This document shows positions 32,903 through 43,885 of a DNA stretch of 64,000 nt, piece after piece. The translations under genes were made by a program, and so were the position numbers. The notes below the pieces were generated by a model, which was not told the origin of the DNA, did not search any database, and worked only from the letters and a program-made list of their open reading frames with translations. Positions within the stretch are counted from its first letter, which is position 1. Every line of letters begins with the position of its first letter. The DNA comes from Beverwykella pulmonaria (lineage: Eukaryota > Ascomycota > Dothideomycetes > Pleosporales > Melanommataceae), in assembly GCA_001599595.1 (NCBI GenBank), contig BCHH01000004.1, forward strand, positions 1,888,051-1,952,050, given 5' to 3'.

Positions 32903-35900
32903 TCACTCAACACCCACAACCCAATACACCTGTACCCACACATCACCCAATAAGCCATAATTCCCCTGCGGCGGCTCCACAAATCCCTTACTCGAACCCG
33001 CGTCCGCACTCCCCGGACTCTCCCCACTACTCATCAGCTGCCACCACATTGGTCTTAAAACGTTACCCAGCGGCGTGGAAACCACAGCCTCCACTGTATT
33101 CATCCCATCTACGAGATAGGAAGATATGTCTGCGCGCGCAGATGTCACATCTAGCGGTGGGAGAGATTTTCCGTTCACAGAGGCACGGAGAGTGTGGTAA
33201 ATGGGGCCGAAAGATAGAAACGCACCGTCTGGCGTGGAGTTAGAGGCATTGGATAAAGAGGCGGGTGGCCAGACAAAGTTGGTAGAATAGTATCCGCGTC
33301 CCGACACATTTTGCAGCCCGGGGATATCAAGCCACGGAACGAGAGTGGGGAGGTAGTGAGTGGTGTTGTGCTTGAGGGCGCCGTATGTGTAGTTGTAGAG
33401 GTCGAGTGGAGGGTCCCAGTGCTCGACTATGAGAGTCCAGTTTGACAGGAGGAAAGTGGTAGAAGGGGGCGCTATCAGGGTTTCTGTAGAGCCGGTGGAT
33501 GTTATGCAAGTTGTGTTTCCTGCGACCTTGAGATGCAAGGTGCCGTTCACGGCAGTGACGTCGAGAATGCCGTCAGAGGCACTAGTCAAATGAAAAGAGG
33601 TACTGTCAATCTCTAATGAGGGTGGAAGGAATGCAACGACAGTCGACTCATTTCCCGCTAGTCTGAACGGTATAATCGTGGACGTATTAGTCGTGGTGTA
33701 AATTAATATTGGTTTCTTTTCTCCCGTCCAGGCATTATACTCATAAGGAACCTTGGTAGACTGAAACTCAATGGTCCCTTCTGATGTGCCTTGACCCTGT
33801 GGCAAGTGCATCGCATCATTGTACACAAAGACGTAGTCGATATCTGAAACCGTGTCCGACCGCCAATATGTGTACCACGACGCATTCGTCGATATCCTTG
33901 TCAATGGCTGGATGCCAAGAAAAGCCATGGTAGAAGCCAAAAAATATGACGATGTAACATGGACGTTTGGCAATCTCGACATCGTATCCAAATCGCGCAG
34001 AACTTGGCGGAGCACAGTGGGCGCGAGCGAACCCAACACAATTGACGGAACACCACCCGCGAGAACGATCGGAAGCCCAGCGTTGGCGAACTCGATGAGC
34101 CTTGTCACTCCATCAAGCGTCAGAGAATCGTTTGCTCTTACAACAAAAGCCTTAAAGGCCTGCGCATCGGGTGCCAGCACGCCATTCACTACTTTAGCCG
34201 CTGGAAGTTCCAAATTATCAGGACTGAGATATTCATAAGAGTATCCCATTTCTTCCAGGTCGGTGGGTTCGTACGTTCTCGCTTCAATGTGGCCAGGATA
34301 CACTGTCATTTTCTGCCAAATGGCGATGTCCAAGCGTGGGATTCCCGATTGGAAGATCCAGTTGTTCCGGGCGATGAAATCGAATTGATCTCGATAGAAG
34401 TCCCATGCTGGCTCATGCGGACCGTGCATGCCGGAGTATTGGTAGTTGAATGTTGTCCAGGTTGGCCATGTGGTGTTGCCGTACTACACAGTACGTATAG
34501 TTAGTAAAAGTCCCATATCGCGAGTAGCGAGCGAAAGACTGACCTGCCCAGAGTACGGAAACCCATGAAACACAAATTGATTCACCGACCCCGCATAAGA
34601 GCGTTTCACTTTCCATAGAATTTCAGGGAGTGTCTGCGCATAAGCTTCTCCACGCACGGCGCCACATTCCGAAGAGATGATACGCCGACGCGCAAGATTT
34701 GCTGGCCCAGAGTACTGGCGATAGCCGTCGATAAGATCGCTGAAATCGAGAGACTCAGTCTCTGGGGCGTCCACGGTCGGGATGTTTGCTAGCTGCGAGG
34801 AACGTTAGAGGTTACTCTTGAACAGCTGTGCGAGAAAACTCACCATGTCCATTGGAAGGTTATACGACAGCTGCGCCGAAAATTGTAGGCCTAAGTACTT
34901 GTTTACCCATTTCTTGACCTCGGATTCGTACATCTGGTATTGCGTGGCAAGCTAGGAAATATCAGCATTACTCACAAACCTGCTGCAAACACAAACAAAC
35001 CGTGGCTCGATAATCAGCAATATGACTATTCCCCTGGCCTGGCTCATCCGTAACCCACCACACCCCTGGGTTCGATTGTTTATACTTGCCATTCCGATGA
35101 AACAGAATCGGCAGCCACTTGTTGATCGAGTAATGATGCTGTTCTTCGAAAATACTAGAGAGGTTCTTCGTCCAGTACACATTTGCCTCGATCTCGACAC
35201 TGTCTTCCCATCCGTAGTTCCCAACATCCTCTAGCAATTCTTTGGTACCATTATTCAGAATGTGCTCTTCCCAGAACTTGGTCATGACGCGCGCCCCAAG
35301 AGCGGAAAAGTGATCAACAGCATAGGAACCGTTATTGATGTAGGATCCTGGCGCGGTCTGCGGGCCTTTTATTTCGAGAGGGCCTTGTTGCGCCCGATAA
35401 TGTGATTTATAGAGGTAAATGGCGAACACGATATGGTTCTGTGCTGTAGTTGATGCATTCACGTGTGAGAAATCCAAAATAAGATGCCCAGAATCGTCAA
35501 CCTGCTCGGTAATGTCTGTGAGGCTGTCGGCAGACAAAGTGTACTCCGTGCGATCGAGCGCGCGGTCTCCTGGAAGTCCCCCGGAAGGATCGAAGGAAGT
35601 GATGTTCTTGACGCCGAGAACGGTACCAGATACAGCAGCTTGCAGAGTTCCAAGACCCCAGCCTGGGAGCACTCCATCGAAAGTGCCTCCAATCGGAACA
35701 GTGACATTGAATGCGGATAGGTCCCACATCAGACCCTCGCTGTCCCTTGGCGCAGGTACGCCAGTTCCCTGATTCGGACCCATTGCGAAGTCCATAATCA
35801 GATCGTTGTCCTTGTGTGCTTGTACAAAGGCCTTGAATACAGTATCTAAGTGAGTCAGTAATAATTTTAAGCTCTCCACAAATGACTTGATTTCTTACGC

Positions 35901-36279
35901 CATGTCGGTGTGCCAAAGCCATACTCAGCCCAGTCTACAGGAGCATACGTTCCACGTCCAGCACCGTTTGAAGGCGGCCCACCGTACAGGTAGTACCCAA
36001 GCAACTCGAGTCCCCCAGCGCCGACATCCCGGGCACGCTTCACATCCTTGGCGACCACTTCTATATCAACGGAGGCATCAGGGATCCAGTATCGGAACTT
36101 TGGTCGCACGTTTACTGAGGGATTCCCAAACGTGCCCTTGTCGACGACTGCATCAAACGATGGATCTGGTACTGTTTTCGCGAGAGCCAAGCCGATGGCG
36201 ATGGTCACCAAGTAGAGCTTTAGCGAATGCTGTAGGAACCTTAGTACGAAGTATCACGATATTTGGCAGTACTCACCAT
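32903..36279 (-). CDS. Secreted GH106-like glycosidase (alpha-L-rhamnosidase-related)
   Basis: Six exons on the minus strand: 36279-36277, 36229-35899, 35845-35001, 34951-34844, 34792-34544 and 34483-32903, giving 1038 aa. Exon 1 is only the start codon: ATG is followed directly by GTGAGT, and after the 47-nt intron the frame continues HSLKLYLVTIAIGLALA, a good signal peptide. The second exon holds no ATG before the conserved text. The N-terminal barrel region reads RPKFRYWIPDASVD and VGAGGLELLGYYLYGG, followed by long stretches (WEDSVEIEANVYWTKN, VWWVTDEPGQGNSH, VNQFVFHGFPYSGQYGNTTW) typical of large fungal secreted hydrolases related to GH106 and GH2. The C-terminal part has beta-sandwich text (WTLIVEHWDPPLD). 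All introns keep phase. Many N-glycosylation sites fit secretion. The substrate, possibly rhamnosyl side chains of pectin, is inferred. Confidence 0.78.
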
Positions 36280-36736
36280 CTCGTTCGCTTCGTTCGATTA
36301 ACATCAAGTGCATCTTCTTGGCGGCTGGCTGTTGACAGCCAAGAAGATTTAAGTAGCAATTTAATAATCCATGCTCCCCACATGTGCGGCAAAATTGATA
36401 CTTGCAACGAGCCTCAACGGGCTCCGGGGAAGCATTGGCCCGGGACTTTTGCGGGGAAAGACGATAAGGCGCAGAAGCGCGACGGAGCTTTCATAGGGAA
36501 AGACCGAGGCTAGCTCAAAGAATCAGCACATGATTCTTAGAAAGATTCTCCGAAAATTAGCAACTATTCCGCTTCTAGGAAAAAGCGGTCGGGTCAAATT
36601 CACAGTGAGATCCTTAGCAGCCTCTTGTAGTAAGAACTACTTGTAGAACGTAACCTTTATTACCAAATTTTCCGTGATGTCTATATACGTTGCTCCCCAT
36701 TCTCCTTCACTATCCCACCAACTTTTCTGCACAATT
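36280..36736. other. Promoter region of the GH106-like gene
   Basis: 457 bases between two minus-strand genes. Near 36325-36345 the sequence GGCTGTTGACAGCC is an inverted repeat (GGCTGT/ACAGCC). No coding region is supported. Confidence 0.4.
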
Positions 36737-38365
36737 TCAGCACTTTGTCCTCCAACTCCAGCCATACTTCAAACCCCTCGCCGTCACACTCAACCCCATC
36801 CCACACGCCGTACTCGCCCCTGCCCAGCAAATTGCGACCCTATATCCACCTACCTTAACCAGCGCACCTGCCAGTGGCCCGGCAACCAGCGCCGCAACCC
36901 CAATAACTGCAAACGCCATCCCCAACCTCGTCCCCGTCTTCGTGATATCATTTGACAATGCCGCAACACTCGTCGGAAACAGCGCTTGAGGGGCCGCACT
37001 CGCAAGCCCGTAGAGCACGGTGAAGACGTAGTAGGAAGGGGAGGAGGACACAGCGAGCCAGGTGAAGATGAAGACTATATCAAGGCAGAGGGAGAGGAAT
37101 ATGGTATTCATGACGCCGAGATAGCGGTCTGCGATAGTGCCGACAAGGAGGCGTGATGGGATGCCGCAGCCGTTAACGAGGATGACGAGGTTGAGAGATG
37201 AAGAGTAGGACATTGAAAGTTCGTCGGTGGCGTACGAGGCAATCTGGCGCAGCATTGTTAGCATACGTGCACATGATGGAATGCAGCGTATAGTATGGTT
37301 GTATCTGTAAAGGAACAAATCCAGGAGCTGCTTGCCCAATGGCCAAGATCTAACCACAGGACAAGAAGAATATTGCCCTACGCTGTTTTCTTCTACGCGC
37401 TAGCTGGTAGCATCATTGCTCTTGTGATTTTGCCATTGCAGGTGAGATAATCATGTTGAGGATTGTAGAGGGGAAGAAGATGGCGGGAGTGGAGAGAAAG
37501 TCGAAGCTATACGCACGTAGTAAAACGCAAAGTAAACCGGAGGGATCAGACAGCAAAACGCTAGCACCTGAAGCACATACGGCGTATCCCTCAGCGCGTC
37601 CCAGTCGACCATCGGTCCACTCTTCCTCGGGGGTAGTCTCGCTTTCATGAACGTGATCACGACGGCTAGAGACACGACGTTGATAAACCCAAGCACCCGG
37701 ACCGTCCAACCAAATCCCACCTTACCGAGCATCTCGCGGACAACAAGCGGGTATATGATGCCCCCGAGCGCATTTCCACTCGTGACAATGCCAATAGCCA
37801 TGCCCCTCTTCTTCGCAAAATATGTTGACACTATTCCCATCACTGGCACGAAAAATATACCTCCTCCAACTCCTGTGCAAATGCCTTGGGTGAGCAGCAA
37901 CTGCCAATAGTTCTTCGCGAGACTCATGGTGAAGATGCCAACTAACTGCAACGTTATTCCCAAAATAATGGTCGGCCTAAATAAGCCAGCGTCGAGAGCT
38001 CTCCCAGAGAACAGCCCTAGAATAAAAAGAATAGACGCTTGCGTAGATCCTATCCAAGATATAGTGGACGGACTCTGTGGTAATATCTCTTCATAGTACG
38101 TCTGGAAAGCGCCAAAAGAGTTCACGAAGCCCCACGTGTTCATGATAGCCAGCCAGGCACAAAAGACCTGTATCCATGCTTGAAGACCGCCGTCTGGTGG
38201 AGGGCCGGGATTCGTAATCGATTGAGTTGTGAGGTACGAAGTGACTCTTCCGATGGCTGCTGAGGTTGCGGATTTCGCTTTTGAAAGGGGCGGTCCTTGG
38301 GCGATTGGTGAGAAGGGTCTCGACACTGGGTGTGAGTCTGGTACCTCAGCTTTCTCAACATCCAT
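36737..38365 (-). CDS. MFS transporter, monocarboxylate (MCT/MCH) type
   Basis: Two exons on the minus strand, 38365-37517 and 37243-36737, give 451 aa. The start is at MDVEKAEVPDS; the open frame upstream lacks transporter features. A cytosolic N-terminus of about 75 residues precedes PPPDGGLQAWIQVFCAWLA, the signature of fungal monocarboxylate-type transporters, and then NTWGFVNSFGAFQTYYEE. Further blocks are STYFAKKRGMAIGIVTSGNA (loop 4) and, in the second half, SSSLNLVILVNGCGIPSRLL with TIADRYLG. The splice joins AFYY to IASYATDELSMS in phase 0. The intron is 273 nt, long for this genome, and might hold an unrecognised exon. Role: uptake or export of a monocarboxylate or similar small acid at the plasma membrane. 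It follows the GH106-like gene in the same direction. Confidence 0.85.
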
Positions 38366-39248
38366 GATATCTAATGTCAACAAAAAAAAGTAACCAAAAA
38401 TTGAGGTCGAGGTTGCATCTGGGAATGATGAAGGCAAGCAACCAAATACATTAGTTAATTGAGTCATTTTTAAGAGTTTGCATCCGTTAGTGTAGGGCGC
38501 GAAGTTAGTTGCCGATGTTCCGAAGGGTGAGGGGCAGATGCATTTCCGTTGCCGACTAGCTGATAGGGTATTGCGATAGGAGAAAGAGCGAAACACGGCA
38601 ATAGACGGCGAGTATGTAGGATTCAAGTGGGACTCGGGCGTTTTCCGCACATTGGGATGGACGTTGAATGATATGAGCCAGAAAAGTAGGTTAGCCGAAT
38701 CTCCGATGTCGGAACATGTTTTCAAGTTTATCGTTGATGAGTCGAAGCAGATATCAGTTTGTGCTGAACGAAGGTAGTTTAGTTCGTAGATTTAATCCTT
38801 TGAGATCATTGTGGATGGAGGAACGTTCGCACCTACCATACTAGCACATGCATAATTGTGTAGAAATGGATAGCTTTGTTGAAAACATCTCCGACTTAGA
38901 GATAGACGCCGAGTTACACTTTGCAACTAATAAACAAAGCTCTGTGCACATTGCATCACCTCGCCAGTTGAGAAAACTACTATTCGCGAGGGGAGCATTT
39001 CTGCTGTGATCGATATGGCTTTTAGCATATAGGACTCTTCGAGGTAGCACGAGATGGTAGAATTGAAAGCTGTGTTTGGCCGCGGACTATTGTGTCATAC
39101 GCGAAAATGTCTGAAGGATCGCGCTGACTCAGAGTATCGACCTCAATGAGGTATGAGGCTGCGAATCCAGATGATTGGGCTTTATCAATCTGCAGGCAGT
39201 ATTTTAGTCCTTAAACGAGGAACCAGCAGCAGCATGCGCTGGCTGAGT
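38366..39248. other. Intergenic region
   Basis: About 880 bases between the MFS start and the stop codon of the F-box gene. An open frame runs upstream of the MFS start for 120 codons without transporter text. Nothing else supportable. Confidence 0.45.
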
Positions 39249-40416
39249 TCACCTCTTATGCACCTGGTAACATCTTGATGCCGAAGAGTTAGCAGCAGAA
39301 GTGAGTGTCGAATCATTGACTTCGCGCTGGGTGAGAGTAGGGCTGTCGAGAAGCTCATGAATGCTCTTTCTCCTTCTCGGTTGCTCGTCTTGATATTTAT
39401 TGATATCAACACCGGCAAAACGGGTGACCAGCTCTAGATCCCGCTCATGGCTCCCTGCGATTGTGTATACCCACTTAAGTTCGAACTTCTTCCACCATCG
39501 ATTGGGAAGATATGCTTCGCTGGACACAATTAGCACACCTTCAAGAATGGCAAGGAAGCCACACGCACAGCAGATAGTAGTTGTCCCGATGGTATGGAAA
39601 CTCGAGGCTTAATGGGCCGGGCTTCTCGAGGAACTGGTCTGTTCCTCTGGCTGCCTCTTCTTCCGTCATCTCGACGTGTTTCCTCTTGTTGCCTTTATTC
39701 TTGGCGTGCCTTCGTATCGACCGAATGGTGCTATTCAGATGTGTTTCCAAGATGCGGGCATGCCAGAGCGACTCGGTCACAGCTCTGCGGGCGATTTCCG
39801 CATTCCGCGCTACCAGCTTCTCATTCCATTCGGTCACTTGACCACGGGGAGGCATCGGGATAGGCTTTCCTGTGTCGAGGTTCTCCTGCCAGTGGGAAAA
39901 GTCTAGGGCTAGGCCAAGGTTGTTCCAGGTCAGGATGCAGGTGAGACAGGTGCAGAGGATTTGCGGGTTGGGTGGTTGCACGTGCGAGTACGGCTTATTG
40001 TGGATGCTGAGCTGCTTCTGGCGGACGGGGTCTCTGAGCAGAGCTGCCACTGGGCTACTGACTTCGGATAGTAGCTTTGGAGGAGGAAAGCACTGGGCGA
40101 GGATGGCATAGCGCCGTTTGATGATGACATCTCCAATCACACTGGCATTTGCGTGAACGAGGGAGTGGAAGCGGCGGCTGACGAGGGCGAAATTGAACAC
40201 GTCGCTCGGACGAAGCAGCTTCAGTGCGTCGAGAATGAGCTCCGTGGGCAGCTTGGCCAGGTTGGCCATAGCGGCGCGTTTCTTGTCGCGTGTCGCCTGC
40301 TTGCGTTGCATACGCTCGGTGCGCTTGGAGTGGAGGGGAATAGCGGCCGTGGTATCTTCGAGGGGCTCATCTTCGACATCGCTAACATGGATATGGCGCT
40401 GTGTGCTAGTGGGCAT
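39249..40416 (-). CDS. F-box protein
   Basis: Two exons on the minus strand, 40416-39569 and 39519-39249, give 372 aa. An in-frame ATG at 40491 would add 25 residues and cannot be excluded. The 49-nt intron (GTGCGT, GCTAAT branch, TCCAG) joins RDNYYLL to EAYLPNRWWKKFELKWVY and skips an early stop. Residues about 54-90 form an F-box (AKLPTELILDALKLLRPSDV, then FALVSRRFHSLVHAN), which binds Skp1 in SCF ubiquitin ligases. After it comes a region with CTCLTCILTWNNLGLALD and WEKK-like text shared by fungal F-box proteins of unknown target; the C-terminus is rich in Ser and Thr. A Lys/Arg-rich stretch (HAKNKGNKRKHVE) may be a nuclear signal. Divergent from the CmcJ/AsaB-like gene. Confidence 0.85.
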
Positions 40417-40831
40417 GGTGAGGCGTTGAGGATTGATGCGAAATGGGCGAAATTTGATCGTGGAGGATCGTGCTGCGCCAAGATTGCTCATGTCATATCA
40501 CCTCGTTACCAACAACTCTTGAGGACCCCATTTCACTCCACCTCCCACACAAAAATCAAGTTCCATTCAGTTCATCGCATTGAGCTATGCGTTTCCCCCA
40601 TGCAAAGGGCGTAGATGTTATTCCATTGGTCGCATTGATAACGAACTTTGCCACACCCTAGATGTGGCCAATCATTATCCAAGCCGCCCACGAATGTCAT
40701 CACGTCTCATGGAGCTGAATTTCTAATCACAAACTTTGTAATCATCACGCTTCCGCCTTTAGTATACCTATCACACTCTTCCAACTCACATTCAATTCTG
40801 TATTCCATAACACTCGCACCTGCCAACCAGC
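40417..40831. promoter_or_regulatory. Divergent promoter with two opposed CCAAT boxes
   Basis: 415 bases between the F-box gene and the CmcJ/AsaB-like gene. A CCAAT box lies on the minus strand at about 40624 (ATTGG) and another on the plus strand at about 40669 (GGCCAATCA), 40-45 nt apart. CCAAT boxes bind the HAP complex in fungi. Their effect here is inferred. Confidence 0.35.
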
Positions 40832-41725
40832 ATGACAACCGCAAACTTCAAACACATCGACACCACTTCATGCACCGGCAAGCCCTGGACCAAAGTCGAC
40901 GGGCCAGGCACATCCTTCACACTAGGTGACCACACTCGCCCTGTGCAAAATATTCGCGGCCAGGAAACTTCATTCGGCACCGACGTCTCCGGCTTCGCAG
41001 TGTACAACGCGCCCGCGCAAGAGAAGGTTTTTACTAATGATGCTGCTGTGCGCTCAGGTTACTACGGCGAAGTCGAGGCTCTGTTGAGAGAGAGACTACC
41101 AGGGATAAAAAAAGTAGTCATCTTCGACCACACAATCCGGCGACGGATAGCAGGATCCCCAAGGCAGCCGGTGCAGCAGGTGCATGTGGACCAGACGCCT
41201 GGCGCGGCCGAAGCGCGTGTGCGCCGCCATCTTCCCGCCGATGAGGTGGACGAGTTGTTAAAGGGAAGGTACCAGATCATCAACGTGTGGCGTCCCATCG
41301 AAAATCCAGCATCCGATTTTCCCCTCGCGGTCATTGATTGGCGCTCCACCTCCCCCTCTGATTTCGTTCCCGTTGACCTCCTCTATCCCCGGCGGGATAG
41401 CCTGTCCCCAGACGATGATGACGACCGCGGAAAGGAGAAGCTTCCAGATCCAGAGTCTTTTACTTCCACGGAGGGGTATGAGGTGAAAGGCGAGACGTTG
41501 AGCGTTGCGCCGAACGAGAAGCACAAGTTCTACTACGTCAAGGATATGACGCCCGATGAGGTCATGTTACTCAAGTGCTTTGATTCAAGGGGGGAGGGGA
41601 TGGAGAAGGGAGTAAAAGGACTGGCATTGAGAACGCCGCACACGGCGTTTGTGGATCCGCAGACACCGAAGGATGCGCCTGGACGCCAGAGTATTGAGGT
41701 CAGATGTTTGGTGTTCTATGAATAA
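40832..41725 (+). CDS. CmcJ/AsaB-like oxygenase family protein
   Basis: Single exon, 297 aa. The family includes CmcJ of cephamycin synthesis, the GA4 desaturase-type proteins of Fusarium and AsaB of the aspergillic acid cluster; members are treated as Fe(II)/2-oxoglutarate-like oxidases. Visible features: IKKVVIFDHTIRRR, the metal-ligand motif H118-V-D120 in QQVHVDQTPGAAEARV, YQIINVWRPIENPASDFPLA, VIDWRSTSPSDFVPVDLLYP, H270 in LALRTPHTAFVDPQ, and R291 in IEVRCLVFYE at the very C-terminus. The H-x-D, H and R residues expected for iron and cosubstrate binding are all present. No signal peptide, so cytosolic. No other secondary-metabolite genes sit beside it, so the substrate is unknown. The start is the first ATG, in a fair context (CAGCATGAC). 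Confidence 0.88.
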   Translation: MTTANFKHIDTTSCTGKPWTKVDGPGTSFTLGDHTRPVQNIRGQETSFGTDVSGFAVYNAPAQEKVFTNDAAVRSGYYGEVEALLRERLPGIKKVVIFDHTIRRRIAGSPRQPVQQVHVDQTPGAAEARVRRHLPADEVDELLKGRYQIINVWRPIENPASDFPLAVIDWRSTSPSDFVPVDLLYPRRDSLSPDDDDDRGKEKLPDPESFTSTEGYEVKGETLSVAPNEKHKFYYVKDMTPDEVMLLKCFDSRGEGMEKGVKGLALRTPHTAFVDPQTPKDAPGRQSIEVRCLVFYE

Positions 41726-41825
41726 TGAGTTGAAAAGTGCACCACACAGGTAGGACAGACTGGCGATGAAGCTAGCTATTTGTATATACCACCTCCAAGA
41801 ACGGCTCAATGACCAAGCTCACGTT

Positions 41826-42302
41826 ATGACAATTCCACCATCTCCATGTATGGTCAGTTGTACCTGTAATGGGACTAAGATTGAAATTGGAAATATGATT
41901 TATTGCTCGAAAGATAGTGCGGAAATCACGTGCAATGACCGCTACGGCGTAAGTTGGTTTGTTCCGTCCCTTCCTGGCGTTGACTGGTACTAAGAGTTGT
42001 GTAGCGACGGCAAGATCCCGTATAATGACCACCTCTATACCCAAAGCAGTGTCTCGGGCAAGATCGATGAGACCAGGGTCTGCTTCGAGAAACGTGCTCG
42101 CAGCAAGGCCGATAGAGCTAGAGCCGAGGCCAAGACGCGTAGGTTGGAGGAGATGGATTCCGATGATGAGGATATGGAAACGAACTCCTGCAACCTACAC
42201 TTCTTGGCCTCGGCCTTAGCTCTATCAGCCTTGCTGCGAGCACGTTTCTCGAAGCAGACCCCGGTCTCACCAATCTTGCCGGAGACACTGCTGTGGGCAT
42301 AG
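41826..42302 (+). CDS. Possible small cysteine-rich protein reading into an inverted repeat
   Basis: A possible two-exon gene: 41826-41948, a 48-nt intron with a perfect GTAAGT donor, then 41997-42302, giving 142 aa. Exon 1 is cysteine-rich (MVSCTCNGTKIEIGN, YCSKDSAEITC). Exon 2 begins CSDGKIPYND and then reads a basic helix (CFEKRARSKADRARAEAK). The last third is the antisense of the other repeat arm (LASALALSALLRARF), so a natural protein would more likely stop earlier. No family recognised; no signal peptide. It may be a fragment of a gene broken by the inversion. Confidence 0.3.
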
Positions 42303-42355
42303 AGGTAGTCATTATACGGGATCTTGCCGTCACCACACAACTCTTAGTACCAGTC
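41982..42355. repeat. Inverted repeat, 171-bp arms around a 32-bp spacer
   Basis: The arms are 41982-42152 and 42185-42355. By hand alignment they differ at about 15 of 171 positions (about 91% identity) with no indels. Both arms begin with GACTGGTACTAAGAGTTGTG, and both encode the same peptide (GKIPYND to SKADRA) when read inward, one from each strand. A transcript through it would fold into a long hairpin. It probably arose by inverted duplication of the 3' part of a small gene. Confidence 0.9.
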
Positions 42356-42456
42356 TACGTTCCTTTTTGTAGCTAATAGGAAGCTGCATAGTGTTAGCAG
42401 GTTTAGAAAGGGTTAGGCCAGGTCCTAATGCTTGCCTCAACACGTTTCTCGCCAGA

Positions 42457-42660
42457 TTAGAAGCAGTACGCACACTTAGTGCACCGTACACCTTCCTCCT
42501 CCATACCGCGGCGGAGAGTGTCGTCGGTGAGCATAAAGCAGCCTCCAGACTGCTCTTGGATCCCATCGTGCACTATTTTGTTGACGCAACGTACACAAGG
42601 GTTGTCAGTACGTTCGTTGGCCTTGGCCGAAGCGATGCGATCGTCTTTGATAGACGGCAT
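42457..42660 (-). CDS. Possible small protein with C-x2-C pairs, 5' part of the second arm's gene
   Basis: A 67-codon minus-strand frame with paired cysteines: CVRCVNK, GGCFM, then CTKCAYC at the end. Its layout resembles fungal proteins with repeated CxxC knuckles. It lies directly upstream of the right arm of the inverted repeat and may once have been spliced to it, but I found no clear donor and acceptor pair in phase. Treat as a fragment or a tiny hypothetical gene. Confidence 0.3.
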   Translation of the reverse strand: MPSIKDDRIASAKANERTDNPCVRCVNKIVHDGIQEQSGGCFMLTDDTLRRGMEEEGVRCTKCAYCF

Positions 42661-43885
42661 GGTTAATTAAAGGCTAGCGGTGTTGGATATGAACTGAGTG
42701 GTGTCTATCGCGCCAGATAGGCCTTGTTAGTACCAGACTGCACCAGAATGGGTTAGCCTGTACTCACCTCAATTTTGTCAAAAGGTTGAATCGAAAGTCG
42801 AGTTGATTGTCGGAGGAAGGAAGGACAGTGGTGGGGACACGTATATATATATCCAGCCTGGCTGATGAGAGATCGGATGGTGAATTGCGGTCTTTTCTCT
42901 CTTCCCTCACCTCTTTCACCTTCCTCACCGTTCATCTTCACCGAGGAGAGCTGCCAGTACGGGATGGGCCATTCTGGGTTAGATTGGCTCATGTTGGGAC
43001 AGTTGTCCCTGATTCTTCCCGAAGGACCCTGCAACGGTCGGAACTATCGTTGGAGAGCATACAAGGTCTTAAAAGTGAACGGGAGGAGTGCTGGTACGCC
43101 ATGAAGGAATGGAACTAGGCAATTTTGTCCTCTGTTTCCTCACGGGACGTTCGGATGTTAAGGGAATACTGTAAGGCCGGTTTTGGCCTGTACAGAGGCA
43201 ATATGGCTCAGATGTCATGTGTTAGCCATTAGTGTTCCCACGCTGCCAATGTGGCTTTGCAGCGATTCGTCTCTCCTACAATACACTCCTATCTACCCCG
43301 AAACCTTGCTCTCAACCCTATTTAGTGCGAGACAACCCATCTTGCTTTACATTCCAATATGGGTAGATACAAACCCGAGGAAGATCGGGACATGTCGCAT
43401 ACCACGTGAGAGCAAGTCAAACGATGGTGTTGTCCTTCAACGATGGAACAGCTCAAAAGCATCATTGTCCACATTTGGAATGCTATGTAGTGGGCCGAAT
43501 TTGTAATCGGAGTTGGGTCATAAGAGATATGAAGAATAATCTCAGACAACATGGAGAATGATGAGAAGCACTAGAAACCCTGCTCTCTCTGGCTAGGGCT
43601 GCTCCGCACAACGAAGGTTGCATACAACCATCCTAGTCCAGAAAGGAAGATGAAATCTGAAGACCTGAATAGAAGATGGAAAAGTAGATTTTTTAATTTA
43701 TATAAACTTTTGAAAGCGAGTGTACATGTGAGTAAAAGTTAGAAGAAGGTAAATGTGCACCCCAGAATTAAAATATCTGCTCAGCAGGTCCGAAAACAAC
43801 CATCTCATCTTGTGGGAAGAACGCAATTTATTACGTCTTTTCATGCTATCCCCTAAAACCTCAACAATCATTACAGACGTATCTT
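42661..43885. other. Gene-poor spacer
   Basis: About 1.2 kb, AT-rich, with a TATATATATA tract near 42843. Several short frames but no motif. Confidence 0.45.
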
